Of a stretch of 64,000 nucleotides of DNA, positions 24,714 to 32,187 are shown piece after piece (the first letter of the stretch is position 1; each line of letters starts with the position of its first letter). The translations under genes and the position numbers were made by a program. Source of the DNA: Ardenticatenaceae bacterium (GTDB taxonomy: Bacteria; Chloroflexota; Anaerolineae; Promineifilales; Promineifilaceae); contig JACKBX010000009.1 in the NCBI GenBank assembly GCA_020634375.1, positions 62,001 to 126,000 on the forward strand. The letters are read 5' to 3'. The notes below the pieces were generated by a model, which did not search any database, was not told the origin of the DNA, and worked only from the letters and a program-made list of their open reading frames with translations.

Positions 24714-25633
24714 TACAAAAAGCCGCGACGATTCAAATAAACCACCAACACCAGCGTCAGCAAAATGCCAATGGCGACGACCACCAAAAATAGCAAGGGA
24801 TGGTAGCGCACCGGCAGCAGTTCCACATTAATGCCAAAAATCGTCGCCATCAGCGTTAATGGCGCGGTCAAAATGGTGATGAAGGTCAGGACGCGCACCA
24901 CACCATCAATGCGATGCGAAGCTAGCGTATCAATAGTGTCCGACAAGCCATCAATCACATCTACGTGTTCGTCGAGCATCGCCCGCAACTGCGTCAGATG
25001 GTCGCCCAGGTTGCTCCAGTACAAGGTCAGGTCGTCGTGGATGAAGGGCCAGTCGCCGGTCTCCAACGCATTCATCACGTCTAGCTGCGGCCGTAAAATG
25101 TGGCGCAGCGAAATCACATCGCGCCGCACCAGGGCAATATCTTGCAAAATATGTTCCGTTTCCTTACTAAACAGGTGTTCCTCGGCATGGCGAATATTCT
25201 GATTCACTTTGTGCAAGATGGGGAAGCAGTATTCTATTAATTCGTGAAGCAGTTCATACAACAAAGGGCTGGCGCCGCGCCCCATTAGTTTGTCACGAAA
25301 CTCGTCATCCGTCTGAACGCGTTCGAACAGCTCGTTCAACGGTTTCAAATTTCCCACATGCGACGTGACCAAAATGCCTCTGCTAACAAAAATATCCACT
25401 TCGCTGGGACGGGAGATTTTTTCCTCGTCATCCCAACGTGGCAAATGGACGACGATAAACAGGTAATCGTCATAGTGGTCAATTTTGGGGAACTCTAATT
25501 CACTCGTGCAGTCCGAGATGTTGAGCGGGTGAAACTGTGGATACCGGGCGCTAAGTTGCTCAATATCTTCTGGGGTGGGTTGAATGATGTTGGTCCAGGT
25601 TACACGGCCGTGCGTTAAAATAGTTGTCGTCAT
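24713..25633 (-). CDS. CorA-family divalent cation transporter with a GIN variant of the GMN motif
   Basis: A 306-residue CorA-family protein: an N-terminal cytoplasmic alpha/beta domain (LEFPKIDHYDDYLFIVVHLP), a long helix region (about 130-235), then two C-terminal TM helices. CorA channels carry a GMN signature at the end of TM1 that acts as the Mg2+ filter; here the site reads IFGINVELLP. ZntB and some CorA paralogues tolerate related changes, so the ion (Mg2+, Co2+, Zn2+) is uncertain. The ATG at 25633 has no Shine-Dalgarno; longer starts would read a repeat-rich leader. Confidence 0.85.
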   Translation of the reverse strand: MTTTILTHGRVTWTNIIQPTPEDIEQLSARYPQFHPLNISDCTSELEFPKIDHYDDYLFIVVHLPRWDDEEKISRPSEVDIFVSRGILVTSHVGNLKPLNELFERVQTDDEFRDKLMGRGASPLLYELLHELIEYCFPILHKVNQNIRHAEEHLFSKETEHILQDIALVRRDVISLRHILRPQLDVMNALETGDWPFIHDDLTLYWSNLGDHLTQLRAMLDEHVDVIDGLSDTIDTLASHRIDGVVRVLTFITILTAPLTLMATIFGINVELLPVRYHPLLFLVVVAIGILLTLVLVVYLNRRGFL

Positions 25634-25703
25634 AGTGAGGTAAATTGTAAGCGGATGGGGAACGGCCGTCCAGCACCCATTTGGGCTAGAGGGCACGGCA
25701 CAG

Positions 25704-26369
25704 CTACGAAAGCCCAGCAATCAGCACCACATACTCCCCGCGTGGCTCTTCCTCATCAAAAGCAGCCAACAACGTACTTAACGTACTGCGCTGTATTCCC
25801 TCGTACAATTTCGTTAATTCATTGGCTAATGCCGCCTCACGGTCGCCATAAACCGCCAGCGCATCCGCCAAAAACGCTTTCAAGCGATACGGGCTTTCAT
25901 AAAAAACCAGCGTATGCGGCGAGGCCGCATCCACCTCCAAAAAGCGGCGGCGTTTGCCCGACTTGCGCGGCGGGAAACCGCGAAAGGTAAAGCTGTGCGT
26001 GGGCAGCCCGGACAGTACCACCGCCATCACCACCGCCGATGCGCCGGGAATCATCGTCACCGGGATGTCCTGCGCAATGCAGGCACGCACCAGCACAAAA
26101 CCGGGATCGGCAATGCCCGGCGTGCCCGCGTCCGTGACCACCGCCACCGATTGCCCCGCCTGCAACATGCCCATAATGCGTGGCAGCACCTTCTGCTCGT
26201 TGTGTTCGTGGAAGGCAATTTGCGGCTTGTCAATCTCAAAATGCTTGAGCAGCCGCCCCGTTTTGCGCGTGTCTTCGCTGGCGATCACATCCACCGCTTT
26301 CAGCGTTTCCAACGCCCGCAGCGTCATGTCGGATAAATTTCCAATGGGTGTAGCGACGAGATAAAGCAT
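25704..26369 (-). CDS. rsmI: 16S rRNA 2'-O-ribose C1402 methyltransferase RsmI
   Basis: A 221-residue SAM-dependent tetrapyrrole-methylase-fold enzyme that methylates the ribose of C1402 in 16S rRNA. MLYLVATPIGNLSD at the start, SEDTRKT, DAGTPGIADPG and FYESPYRL identify the family. It is shorter than the E. coli protein (286 residues), lacking the C-terminal extension, as in many lineages. The frame continues upstream for about 59 residues, but that stretch is Pro/Ser-rich and not family-like. Confidence 0.93.
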   Translation of the reverse strand: MLYLVATPIGNLSDMTLRALETLKAVDVIASEDTRKTGRLLKHFEIDKPQIAFHEHNEQKVLPRIMGMLQAGQSVAVVTDAGTPGIADPGFVLVRACIAQDIPVTMIPGASAVVMAVVLSGLPTHSFTFRGFPPRKSGKRRRFLEVDAASPHTLVFYESPYRLKAFLADALAVYGDREAALANELTKLYEGIQRSTLSTLLAAFDEEEPRGEYVVLIAGLS

Positions 26370-26385
26370 AATTTTACCCTTGTTT

Positions 26386-26904
26386 TTAGGATTCCTGCGG
26401 CGTGAGGAGCATGACGGGAATCTGGCGGTTTCCGGCGCGGCGCACGTAGACGGGGTATCCGGCATAGGTGGCAACGGCCGTTTGCCAGGCGCGTTCTCGT
26501 TCATCTCCCTCAAGTTGGCGGGCGGTGTAGGAGTGAGTACGGCCATCCACCCCCACTGTCACCTCAGGATGCGCCCGCAAATTATAATACCAGGCGGGAT
26601 GGCGGGAACCGCCCCAATTAGACGCCACCAAAACAATATGCTCCCCATCGGGAATGGCGATGAGCGGCACACTGCGCGGCTGTCCGCTCTTGGCGCCCGT
26701 CGTCGTCAGCGTGATGATGGGCAAACCGCCCAAAACGGCCGCAGCCGTCGTGCGCCCACCGCTCAGGCGCAGGGTCAGGCGGTCTATGTGATGCAGGGTG
26801 TGAGAAAAAAGCCATGCGCCCGGCCTGCTTATAGCCAGGCGGCGAATGAGGCGGCGGGGCAAATTTGGCGGGGAAACGGTCAGTTGATGATAGGGTGCGG
26901 ACAC
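26386..26904 (-). CDS. Deazaflavin (F420)-dependent nitroreductase/quinone reductase family protein
   Basis: A 172-residue protein of the split beta-barrel DUF385/DDN family: LTTTGAKSGQPRSVPLIAI, then VLVASNWGGSRHPAWYYNL (written here as SNWGGSRHPAWYYNL) and TYAGYPVYVRRAGNRQIPV. Members bind F420 or FMN and reduce quinones or nitro compounds. A GTG start at 26904 has GAGAGG about 9 nt upstream; a TTG further upstream lies within an AAACCCGGTTT hairpin and is unlikely. Immediately downstream comes rsmI on the same strand, with 16 bp between them. Confidence 0.75.
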   Translation of the reverse strand: MSAPYHQLTVSPPNLPRRLIRRLAISRPGAWLFSHTLHHIDRLTLRLSGGRTTAAAVLGGLPIITLTTTGAKSGQPRSVPLIAIPDGEHIVLVASNWGGSRHPAWYYNLRAHPEVTVGVDGRTHSYTARQLEGDERERAWQTAVATYAGYPVYVRRAGNRQIPVMLLTPQES

Positions 26905-26920
26905 AGGTAAGCCTCTCTTT

Positions 26921-26955
26921 GAGAAACCGGGTTTTTGCAAAAAACCCGGTTTCTA
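26921..26955. terminator. AGAAACCGGGTTTT hairpin
   Basis: AGAAACCGGGTTTT pairs with its complement around a 4-7 nt loop. It lies between rsmE and the F420-type reductase on the minus strand, and ends just past the rsmE stop. A half copy (AAAACCCGGTTTCT) lies at about 35897-35910. Confidence 0.7.
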
Positions 26956-27654
26956 GCCCAGCGTGTGCAGAGTAAGGGCAGCGGCAACAATAGCCGCTGT
27001 TTCGGCGCGGAGGATGCGCGGGCCGAGGGTGACGGCCGTTACCCCACCCACCACCTCCGTCACATCAAACCCCCCTTCCGGGCCAATGAACAACGCCACC
27101 GAGCGCGGCCGTCCGGCCAACGCCTGCGCAATCGTCACATCGCCAGCCTCTTCCCAGGGCATCAGTTTCGCCTCGGTGGTGCAGGCGGCGATGGCCTCGG
27201 CCAATGGCAGGGGCGCGGCCAGTTCGGGGATACGCCCGCGGCGGCTTTGCTCGGCGGCTTCAGTGATGATGCGCTGCCAGCGTTCGAGCTTGTTGGGCTT
27301 GACGGTCGTCACCACCGACCGCGCCGTGACTACCGGCACAAAACGGCTGACGCCGATTTCCGTGCCCTTTTGCAGCACCCACTCAAAATTGTCGCGCTTG
27401 AGCATGGCCTGGTACAGGGTGAGATGGGTGGCGGGTTCGGCAACGGCCGTGCGCCGCGCCGTTATCTCGCCCATGACTTGCTGTTTGGTGACGGCCGTCA
27501 ACGTCACATCATATTCCCACCCGGCATTATCCAACACCACCACGCCCGCGCCGGGAGCCATACGCAACACAGACCGTATCTGGTGTGCCTGCTCCGGGGG
27601 GAAGGTAACGGCCGTTTCGCTGATAAATTGCGGGTTTACAAAAAAGCGGTGCAT
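26953..27654 (-). CDS. rsmE: 16S rRNA m3U1498 methyltransferase RsmE
   Basis: A 233-residue SPOUT-class methyltransferase. MHRFFVNPQF at the start, QAMLKRDNFEWVLQKGTE, GPEGGF and LGPRILRAETA at the C-terminal knot are characteristic. It methylates N3 of U1498 in 16S rRNA. Longer in-frame starts would translate the GATTAGAGATT repeat upstream and are rejected. It shares this stretch with two other predicted 16S rRNA methyltransferases, rsmI and the FmrO-like gene. Confidence 0.93.
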   Translation of the reverse strand: MHRFFVNPQFISETAVTFPPEQAHQIRSVLRMAPGAGVVVLDNAGWEYDVTLTAVTKQQVMGEITARRTAVAEPATHLTLYQAMLKRDNFEWVLQKGTEIGVSRFVPVVTARSVVTTVKPNKLERWQRIITEAAEQSRRGRIPELAAPLPLAEAIAACTTEAKLMPWEEAGDVTIAQALAGRPRSVALFIGPEGGFDVTEVVGGVTAVTLGPRILRAETAAIVAAALTLHTLG

Positions 27655-27659
27655 CACAA

Positions 27660-27735
27660 AAAAAGAGATTAGAGATTGGCGATTAGAGATTACGCCAATC
27701 CCCAATCGCCAATCTCTAATCTCCAATCTCCTTCT
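27660..27735. repeat. GATTAGAGATTGGAGATT palindrome at the FmrO-like gene end
   Basis: AGAGATTAGAGATTGGCGAT words face their complements. On the minus strand it contains the last codons (Glu-Ile-Gly-Asp) and TAG of the FmrO-like gene, and it ends close to the rsmE start. Confidence 0.75.
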
Positions 27736-28531
27736 GAACGCAAAAAACCAGTTCGCCCTCAAACAACAGCTCCGTGAGAGGCCAATCGTGTCCGGCGATG
27801 AGTTGGTGCATGAAGTCGCGGTAGCGGCTGACGAGGTTGCGCCCGCCGTGTGTGCTTACTTCGGGAAAGGAGACGACCAGCCAGCGCACGTTGAGCGCTT
27901 CCAGCAACGGCCGTCCTAAATCCCCATAATTCCGCGCAAAACGGGGCATCTCCTTCAAAAACAGGGCCACGTCTGCCCGCTCTTGCGGGAATTGCAGGGC
28001 GATGTCTTGTACTTTGGCTAGCGGCCGTAACCCTTGCAACGCAAAATAATGATTGATGAAGGCAATGCGCGGCTCGTGAATATCGTAGGCGTAGAATTCG
28101 GCGCTGGCGGGCAAACCCATCCAGAGGAAAGCCAGCGGATTCAGCCCGCAGGCAATGTCCAGCAGGCTGGCCGGTTTGCCGGTGATGCGGAAAATCTCAT
28201 CGTAAAAGGTATCGAGGATGGGCAGCCGCTCCCGTGTGGAGAGGTGGTCGTGCAGGATGTCGCCGCAGGCAGCTTTGATTTGGGCGGGGTCGTGGGTGGC
28301 GAAGACGGCCGTCAACCGTTCCGCCGCCTGCTCATAAACCGGGTCGCCCAAATAGGGGGCCATAATGCTGTGCAACTGCGTGCGCACGGCCTTCAGCGCC
28401 TGCTTCGGCTTTTTGTAGCGGCGCAGCGCCTCCGCCGCCAGCTCACGAATGGTTGCTTCACTGGTGTCGCCGTACTTTTTGGATTGTTTGACGGCCGTTA
28501 CCAGCGCATCCACCTCATCGACAGAACTCAT
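27716..28531 (-). CDS. FmrO/Arm-family 16S rRNA (guanine-N7) methyltransferase homologue
   Basis: A 271-residue Rossmann methyltransferase of the FmrO/RmtB/ArmA superfamily. The N-terminal part has SKKYGDTSEATIRELA and KAVRTQLHSIMAPYLG, which follow the Arm helical domain, and SLLDIACGLNPLAFLWM is the SAM-binding segment. Family members methylate G1405 of 16S rRNA and give high-level aminoglycoside resistance; the natural role of environmental homologues is unclear. A TATCAT -10-like box ends 6 nt before the ATG. The C-terminus Glu-Ile-Gly-Asp and TAG lie in a repeat. Confidence 0.8.
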   Translation of the reverse strand: MSSVDEVDALVTAVKQSKKYGDTSEATIRELAAEALRRYKKPKQALKAVRTQLHSIMAPYLGDPVYEQAAERLTAVFATHDPAQIKAACGDILHDHLSTRERLPILDTFYDEIFRITGKPASLLDIACGLNPLAFLWMGLPASAEFYAYDIHEPRIAFINHYFALQGLRPLAKVQDIALQFPQERADVALFLKEMPRFARNYGDLGRPLLEALNVRWLVVSFPEVSTHGGRNLVSRYRDFMHQLIAGHDWPLTELLFEGELVFCVQKEIGD

Positions 28532-28546
28532 GCGGGAATGATAACA

Positions 28547-28636
28547 GGCAGTCAGCCAGTCAGCCAGTCAGGTTGCCAGCTTATCAGGCTGACGGCTGAA
28601 ACGCTGACCGCCTGAAATGCTGACTGGCTGAAATGC
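28547..28636. repeat. CAGTCAGCCAGTCAGG palindromic repeat
   Basis: Words of CAGTCAGC on the left and GCTGACTGGCTGA on the right lie between divergent genes. The same family occurs before rfbD (50153-50222). Confidence 0.7.
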
Positions 28637-28661
28637 TTGCTATCGCGTAAGATCAGGCATC

Positions 28662-29111
28662 ATGAACCTGGTAACAACCATTACAATTTTGGCTTCGCCT
28701 GCACAAATTTGGCAGGCCATGTTTGATCCGTTGGTGATGAGCCGTTGTATGCCCGGATTGGTAGACTGGGAAGAGTTAGAACCGCGCAAAGCATACCGGC
28801 TTCTGATGAATTGGGGTGCGGCGGGCAGTGGCAAACTTCAGGTTCCGGTTGTCGTCAAATGGGAAGAGGCGGTGCCTGATGAGTATGCAGCGTGGGTGGC
28901 AGATGTGTCTTTTGGTAGTAATACGCTGCCCATCACCGGCAGCGTGCGCCTAAATGCTGAGGAAACTGCCAAAGTCAATGTCGAGTTGACGGCGCAGATG
29001 GGGGCACACCCCATCTTTTCACCAATGGCAAACAACACCGCTCCTAAAATCCTCGTTCCCCTTTTCAAATGCCTCCGCGCCCACCTGGAAAAGACAAACC
29101 ATGACAACTAA
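28662..29111 (+). CDS. SRPBCC/CoxG-like protein 1
   Basis: A 149-residue START-like (SRPBCC) protein of the CoxG type: TITILASPAQIWQAMFDP at the start, CMPGLVDWEEL, and a beta-sheet half rich in alternating residues. CoxG-like proteins help mature molybdenum CO dehydrogenases by binding a membrane lipid, but many relatives have no such partner, and no xanthine oxidase-family gene is visible here. The stop overlaps the start of the next, related gene by 11 nt, suggesting translational coupling. Confidence 0.7.
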   Translation: MNLVTTITILASPAQIWQAMFDPLVMSRCMPGLVDWEELEPRKAYRLLMNWGAAGSGKLQVPVVVKWEEAVPDEYAAWVADVSFGSNTLPITGSVRLNAEETAKVNVELTAQMGAHPIFSPMANNTAPKILVPLFKCLRAHLEKTNHDN

Positions 29112-29736
29112 GTATTCATCCTTCATCCTTCATCCTTCATCCTTTCAGATTGACGCTCCCCCTGCTGTGGTATGGGAAATTCTGCAAAATCCGTTGTGGT
29201 TGCAACAGGCTATGCCGGACTGCGAAAAGTTGATGCATTTGGGCGAGGGGCAGTATTGGGGCGTCTTGCAAGTTCATGCCGGGCTGCTGCAAAGCTGTTT
29301 TGAGGGCAAGATTGCTATCAGCGATGTGCAGCCGGGTGTGGGGTACAGTTTAACGGCTGAGGGATTCAGTGCGGAGGGGCGGCTGGCGGGAAACGGCCGT
29401 ATCCATCTCACCCCCCAAGATACCGCCACCCTGCTGCATGTCGAAGGCGAAATCATGGTGGATGGCGCACTTGCTAACGTAGGTACACGCTATTTGCAAA
29501 CGGCCGCTCGTGCCCTCATCCGCCAAAATCTGACGGAAATTGCGCGGCTGGCAGCGGGGGAGGAAACGGCCGTGCCAGACATGTCAGTAATAGAAGAAGG
29601 GGGTGGGAAACGGCCGTACCTCCTCGGCTTCCTCCTCACCTTCATCGGCACACTTTGGTTCACACGCTGGCTATACAAACAATGGGTACGGCATTTAGCG
29701 CGGCAGGTCACAGTTATCCTAAAAGAGATTGATTGA
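29101..29736 (+). CDS. SRPBCC/CoxG-like protein 2 with C-terminal membrane helix
   Basis: A 211-residue protein with the CoxG layout: an SRPBCC domain (FQIDAPPAVVWEILQNP, CEKLMHLGEG, LHVEGEIMVDGALANVG, shown here as VEGEIMVDGALANVG) followed by a linker and one TM helix (about 178-200). The first 15 residues (SSFILHPSSF) are encoded by an ATCCTTCATCCTTC repeat, the same kind of repeat found between genes, suggesting that the N-terminus was extended by repeat sequence. It is probably coupled to the preceding CoxG-like gene. Confidence 0.7.
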   Translation: MTTKYSSFILHPSSFQIDAPPAVVWEILQNPLWLQQAMPDCEKLMHLGEGQYWGVLQVHAGLLQSCFEGKIAISDVQPGVGYSLTAEGFSAEGRLAGNGRIHLTPQDTATLLHVEGEIMVDGALANVGTRYLQTAARALIRQNLTEIARLAAGEETAVPDMSVIEEGGGKRPYLLGFLLTFIGTLWFTRWLYKQWVRHLARQVTVILKEID

Positions 29737-29737
29737 A

Positions 29738-29795
29738 CCGCAAAGAGCGCAAAGTTTTTCTCTTATCTTTGCGCCCTTTGCGTACTTTGCGGTAA
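29738..29795. terminator. CGCAAAG hairpin between convergent genes
   Basis: ACCGCAAAGAGCGCAAAG on the left and CTTTGCGCCCTTTGCGTACT on the right form a strong stem just past the CoxG-like 2 stop codon and before the murJ stop. Confidence 0.75.
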
Positions 29796-29799
29796 ATTT

Positions 29800-31422
29800 C
29801 TACTCCCTCCTCCGCCGCAAAAGCCGCTGTACCAACTGCCACGCCCAGCCTATTTCCTTGATACGCAGCCCATAACTCGCCGCCAAATACACCAGTCCGC
29901 CAATGGCGCTGGCAACGATAAGCTGCCACAGCGCCCCCCACTGCCAGCGCATCATTTGCGCCATTGTCAGCCAGGTTGCCACCGCCATGAGCAGCGCGGC
30001 CAGAACCATGCGAGCCACGCCATCCCAACCGCCGCCCAGCCCGCCCATTTTGCGGCGCAGCAGCCACAGCAGCAGCCCCACCTCCAGCCAATTGGACAAA
30101 CTATGCCCCAAAGCGACGCCGCCCAACGGCAGCCAACCCCTTTGCGGAAAGAAAAATTGACTCAGCCAGTAGCCCAATCCGGTCATCAGCGCAATTTGCA
30201 CGCCGCCAGCCAGCACCGGCGTCAGCGTATCATTCAGCGCATAAAAAGCGCGGTTGACCACTTCCAACGCAATCAACGCCACCAGCCCGGCAGCATAAAA
30301 GAGCAGCGCCCATGTCACCAACGTGGTGTCTTCGGCGACAAAAACGCCGCGCTGAAACAAAATGTGGATGGTCGGTTCGCCCACCGTCATCAGCAGCACG
30401 GTGGCGGGCAGCCCCAGAAATAGCAGCATCCGCAGCGAATCGGCCAATATCTGGCGCATCTCGGCAAAGGCGCGGCGTGCGGCGAGGCTGGCAAGGGTAG
30501 GGAAGGCGGCCGTGCCCATTGCCTGCCCAAAAATCCCCTGCGGCATAATCATAATTTTCCAGGCCAGCGTGAGCGCGGGATAGCTAACTACGCTTAATAA
30601 TCCGCTGAAAAAGAGGGTAGCGAATTTGTTGATTTCGCTAAAGGACAGCCCCAAGACGCGGGGGGCCATGAGTTTGAGAACCTGGCGCACACCGGGGTCG
30701 CGCAGGGTGAGGATGGGGCTGTAGGCGGCTTGTTTCTTTTTTAATGCCGGTAGCTGCACCAGCAAATAGCCAAACGCGCCGACGACTGTCCCCACCGCCA
30801 TGCCCATTGCTTTGCCATCGCCCAAGTTGGCGGGCCAAAGCACCGCCCCGGCGATGATGCCTAAGTTGTAAATGCTGGGGGCCAGGGCTGGCAGTAAAAA
30901 ATGCTGCCGGGCTTGCAGTGCGCCCATGACTACGCCGCCTACGGTGAAGATGATGGGCGAGAGGAGCATGATGCGCATCAGGCGCACGGTCATATCTAGT
31001 AACTGTGGGTCCCCGGCGATGATTTCTTTGAGGAAGAAGAGGATGAAGGAGCGGGCAAAGATGAAGGTGATGAGGGCAACGGCCGTTGTCACCAACAGCG
31101 CCAAATTCGTCACGGCCGAAAACAGCCGCCAGCCGCCTTTTTCATCATTGCGCTCGAAGTAGGCAGAAAAGGTGGGGATGAAGGCTGAACCAATCGCGCC
31201 CCCGGCAACGATGAGGAAGATGGATTCGGGCAAACGCTGTGCTGCGTCGAAGGCCAACGCAGGCAGGCCGAGGCCGAGGTAATACTTGGCGACGACTTCG
31301 CGCCCCAGGCCGATGATGCGGCTTAACAAAAAGGCCACGCTGACCAACCCGGCCGCCTGCATGACAAGACGACGATGAGGAACGGCCGTTTCCGTTCTCG
31401 TTTCTACTTCTGATTCAGACAT
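29800..31422 (-). CDS. murJ: Lipid II flippase MurJ
   Basis: A 540-residue MOP-superfamily flippase with about 14 TM segments. RIIGLGREVVAKYYLG near the start, RLPESIFLIVAGGAIGSAFIP, LLSPIIFTVGGVVMGALQA and RVLGLSFSEINK are MurJ/MviN hallmarks. It translocates the lipid-linked peptidoglycan precursor. A TATAAT box lies 8 nt before the ATG with TTGGTG 17 nt further upstream. Confidence 0.93.
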   Translation of the reverse strand: MSESEVETRTETAVPHRRLVMQAAGLVSVAFLLSRIIGLGREVVAKYYLGLGLPALAFDAAQRLPESIFLIVAGGAIGSAFIPTFSAYFERNDEKGGWRLFSAVTNLALLVTTAVALITFIFARSFILFFLKEIIAGDPQLLDMTVRLMRIMLLSPIIFTVGGVVMGALQARQHFLLPALAPSIYNLGIIAGAVLWPANLGDGKAMGMAVGTVVGAFGYLLVQLPALKKKQAAYSPILTLRDPGVRQVLKLMAPRVLGLSFSEINKFATLFFSGLLSVVSYPALTLAWKIMIMPQGIFGQAMGTAAFPTLASLAARRAFAEMRQILADSLRMLLFLGLPATVLLMTVGEPTIHILFQRGVFVAEDTTLVTWALLFYAAGLVALIALEVVNRAFYALNDTLTPVLAGGVQIALMTGLGYWLSQFFFPQRGWLPLGGVALGHSLSNWLEVGLLLWLLRRKMGGLGGGWDGVARMVLAALLMAVATWLTMAQMMRWQWGALWQLIVASAIGGLVYLAASYGLRIKEIGWAWQLVQRLLRRRRE

Positions 31423-31430
31423 AGCGCGAG

Positions 31431-31459
31431 ATTATACGTCATGCCTCATGCGCCACCAA
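31431..31459 (-). promoter_or_regulatory. Promoter of murJ
   Basis: On the minus strand: TTGGTG, a 17-nt spacer, and TATAAT, with 8 nt to the ATG. A transcript beginning 7 nt after the -10 box would have almost no leader. Confidence 0.65.
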
Positions 31460-31505
31460 TTGGGCGCGGAAACTTTGGTCAGACTTGGGAGCTTGCTTGA
31501 CAACA

Positions 31506-31537
31506 AAAAGACCCGCCACATTTCTGGGCAGGTCTTT
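31506..31537 (-). terminator. Terminator of the mevalonate operon
   Basis: Read on the minus strand: AAAGACCTGCC pairs with GGCGGGTCTTT (one mismatch), followed by TTGTT. It lies about 27 nt past the stop codon of the last gene of the operon. Confidence 0.75.
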
Positions 31538-31563
31538 ACTTTACGAGAAACTATATGTGTTGA

Positions 31564-31968
31564 TTAGGCGGTGGCGCTCACGGACGGACGAAATTTGTAA
31601 CCATAAACTATCGTTCCTTCATCGCCTTCCGTGTACAGCTTACGCGTGACCATTTCCACCGGCATACCAATTTGGATGGTATCCTTATCTACATCAGTCA
31701 ACTGCGCTGTGACCAATGGGCCTTCTTCTAGTTTTACCAGCGCCACTGTGTAAGGGGCTTGATGTTCAAAGCCAGCAGGTGCATCATAAACAGTGGTGTA
31801 AGAATAAACCTCGCCTAGACCTGTAAAGGTGTACAGTTCTTTTGCGGGGGCTTCACAGGCCAAACACACGTCGCGGGGTGGGAAAAGTTTGACGCCGCAG
31901 TGTTCGCAAGTCTCACCGACTAAGCTGTACCGCTGTTCTTTTAGACGCCAATGACGTGATACTTCCAT
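31564..31968 (-). CDS. DUF35 zinc-ribbon/OB-fold protein of the HMG-CoA synthase complex
   Basis: A 134-residue protein with an N-terminal zinc ribbon (CEHC at about 21-24 and CLAC at about 35-38) and a C-terminal OB fold (VYSYTTVYDAP, VALVKLEEGPLVTAQL). In archaea, DUF35 proteins bridge acetoacetyl-CoA thiolase and HMG-CoA synthase and let the intermediate pass between them. The gene is last in a four-gene mevalonate operon, after the thiolase-like and synthase genes, which supports the same role here. Confidence 0.88.
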   Translation of the reverse strand: MEVSRHWRLKEQRYSLVGETCEHCGVKLFPPRDVCLACEAPAKELYTFTGLGEVYSYTTVYDAPAGFEHQAPYTVALVKLEEGPLVTAQLTDVDKDTIQIGMPVEMVTRKLYTEGDEGTIVYGYKFRPSVSATA

Positions 31969-32099
31969 TCTATTGCCTCCGATATTCTTTAATCATCAAA
32001 AAGGTGGTCGCAGATTGTCACCTGCAACCCACCGTAAATTATGCACGGGTTTGCTCTCATATCCTGCCAACGGCCGTTTTTTTGCTGTCAAAAGCTGTC

Positions 32100-32187
32100 A
32101 AAGCAGTAATCAGTGGTCAGTAAACAGTAATCAGTCACTCGTTCACTGAATATTGTTTACTGTTTACTGGCCACTATTCACTGTTCA
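32100..32187. repeat. CAGTAATCAGTGGTCAGT palindromic repeat
   Basis: Words of CAGTAATCAGTGGTCAGTAA and their complements fold back on each other. On the minus strand the last codons (Asp-Glu-Gln) and TGA of the thiolase-like gene lie at its edge. Confidence 0.7.

Noticed and set aside
26963..27919. 318-residue plus-strand open frame antisense to rsmE
   Set aside because: rsmE is unambiguous on the other strand; this frame is rich in Ser/Pro/Arg and runs through the intergenic repeat.
28662..29736. CoxG-like genes as part of a CO dehydrogenase locus
   Set aside because: No coxL/M/S-type gene is adjacent, so only the SRPBCC family call is supported.
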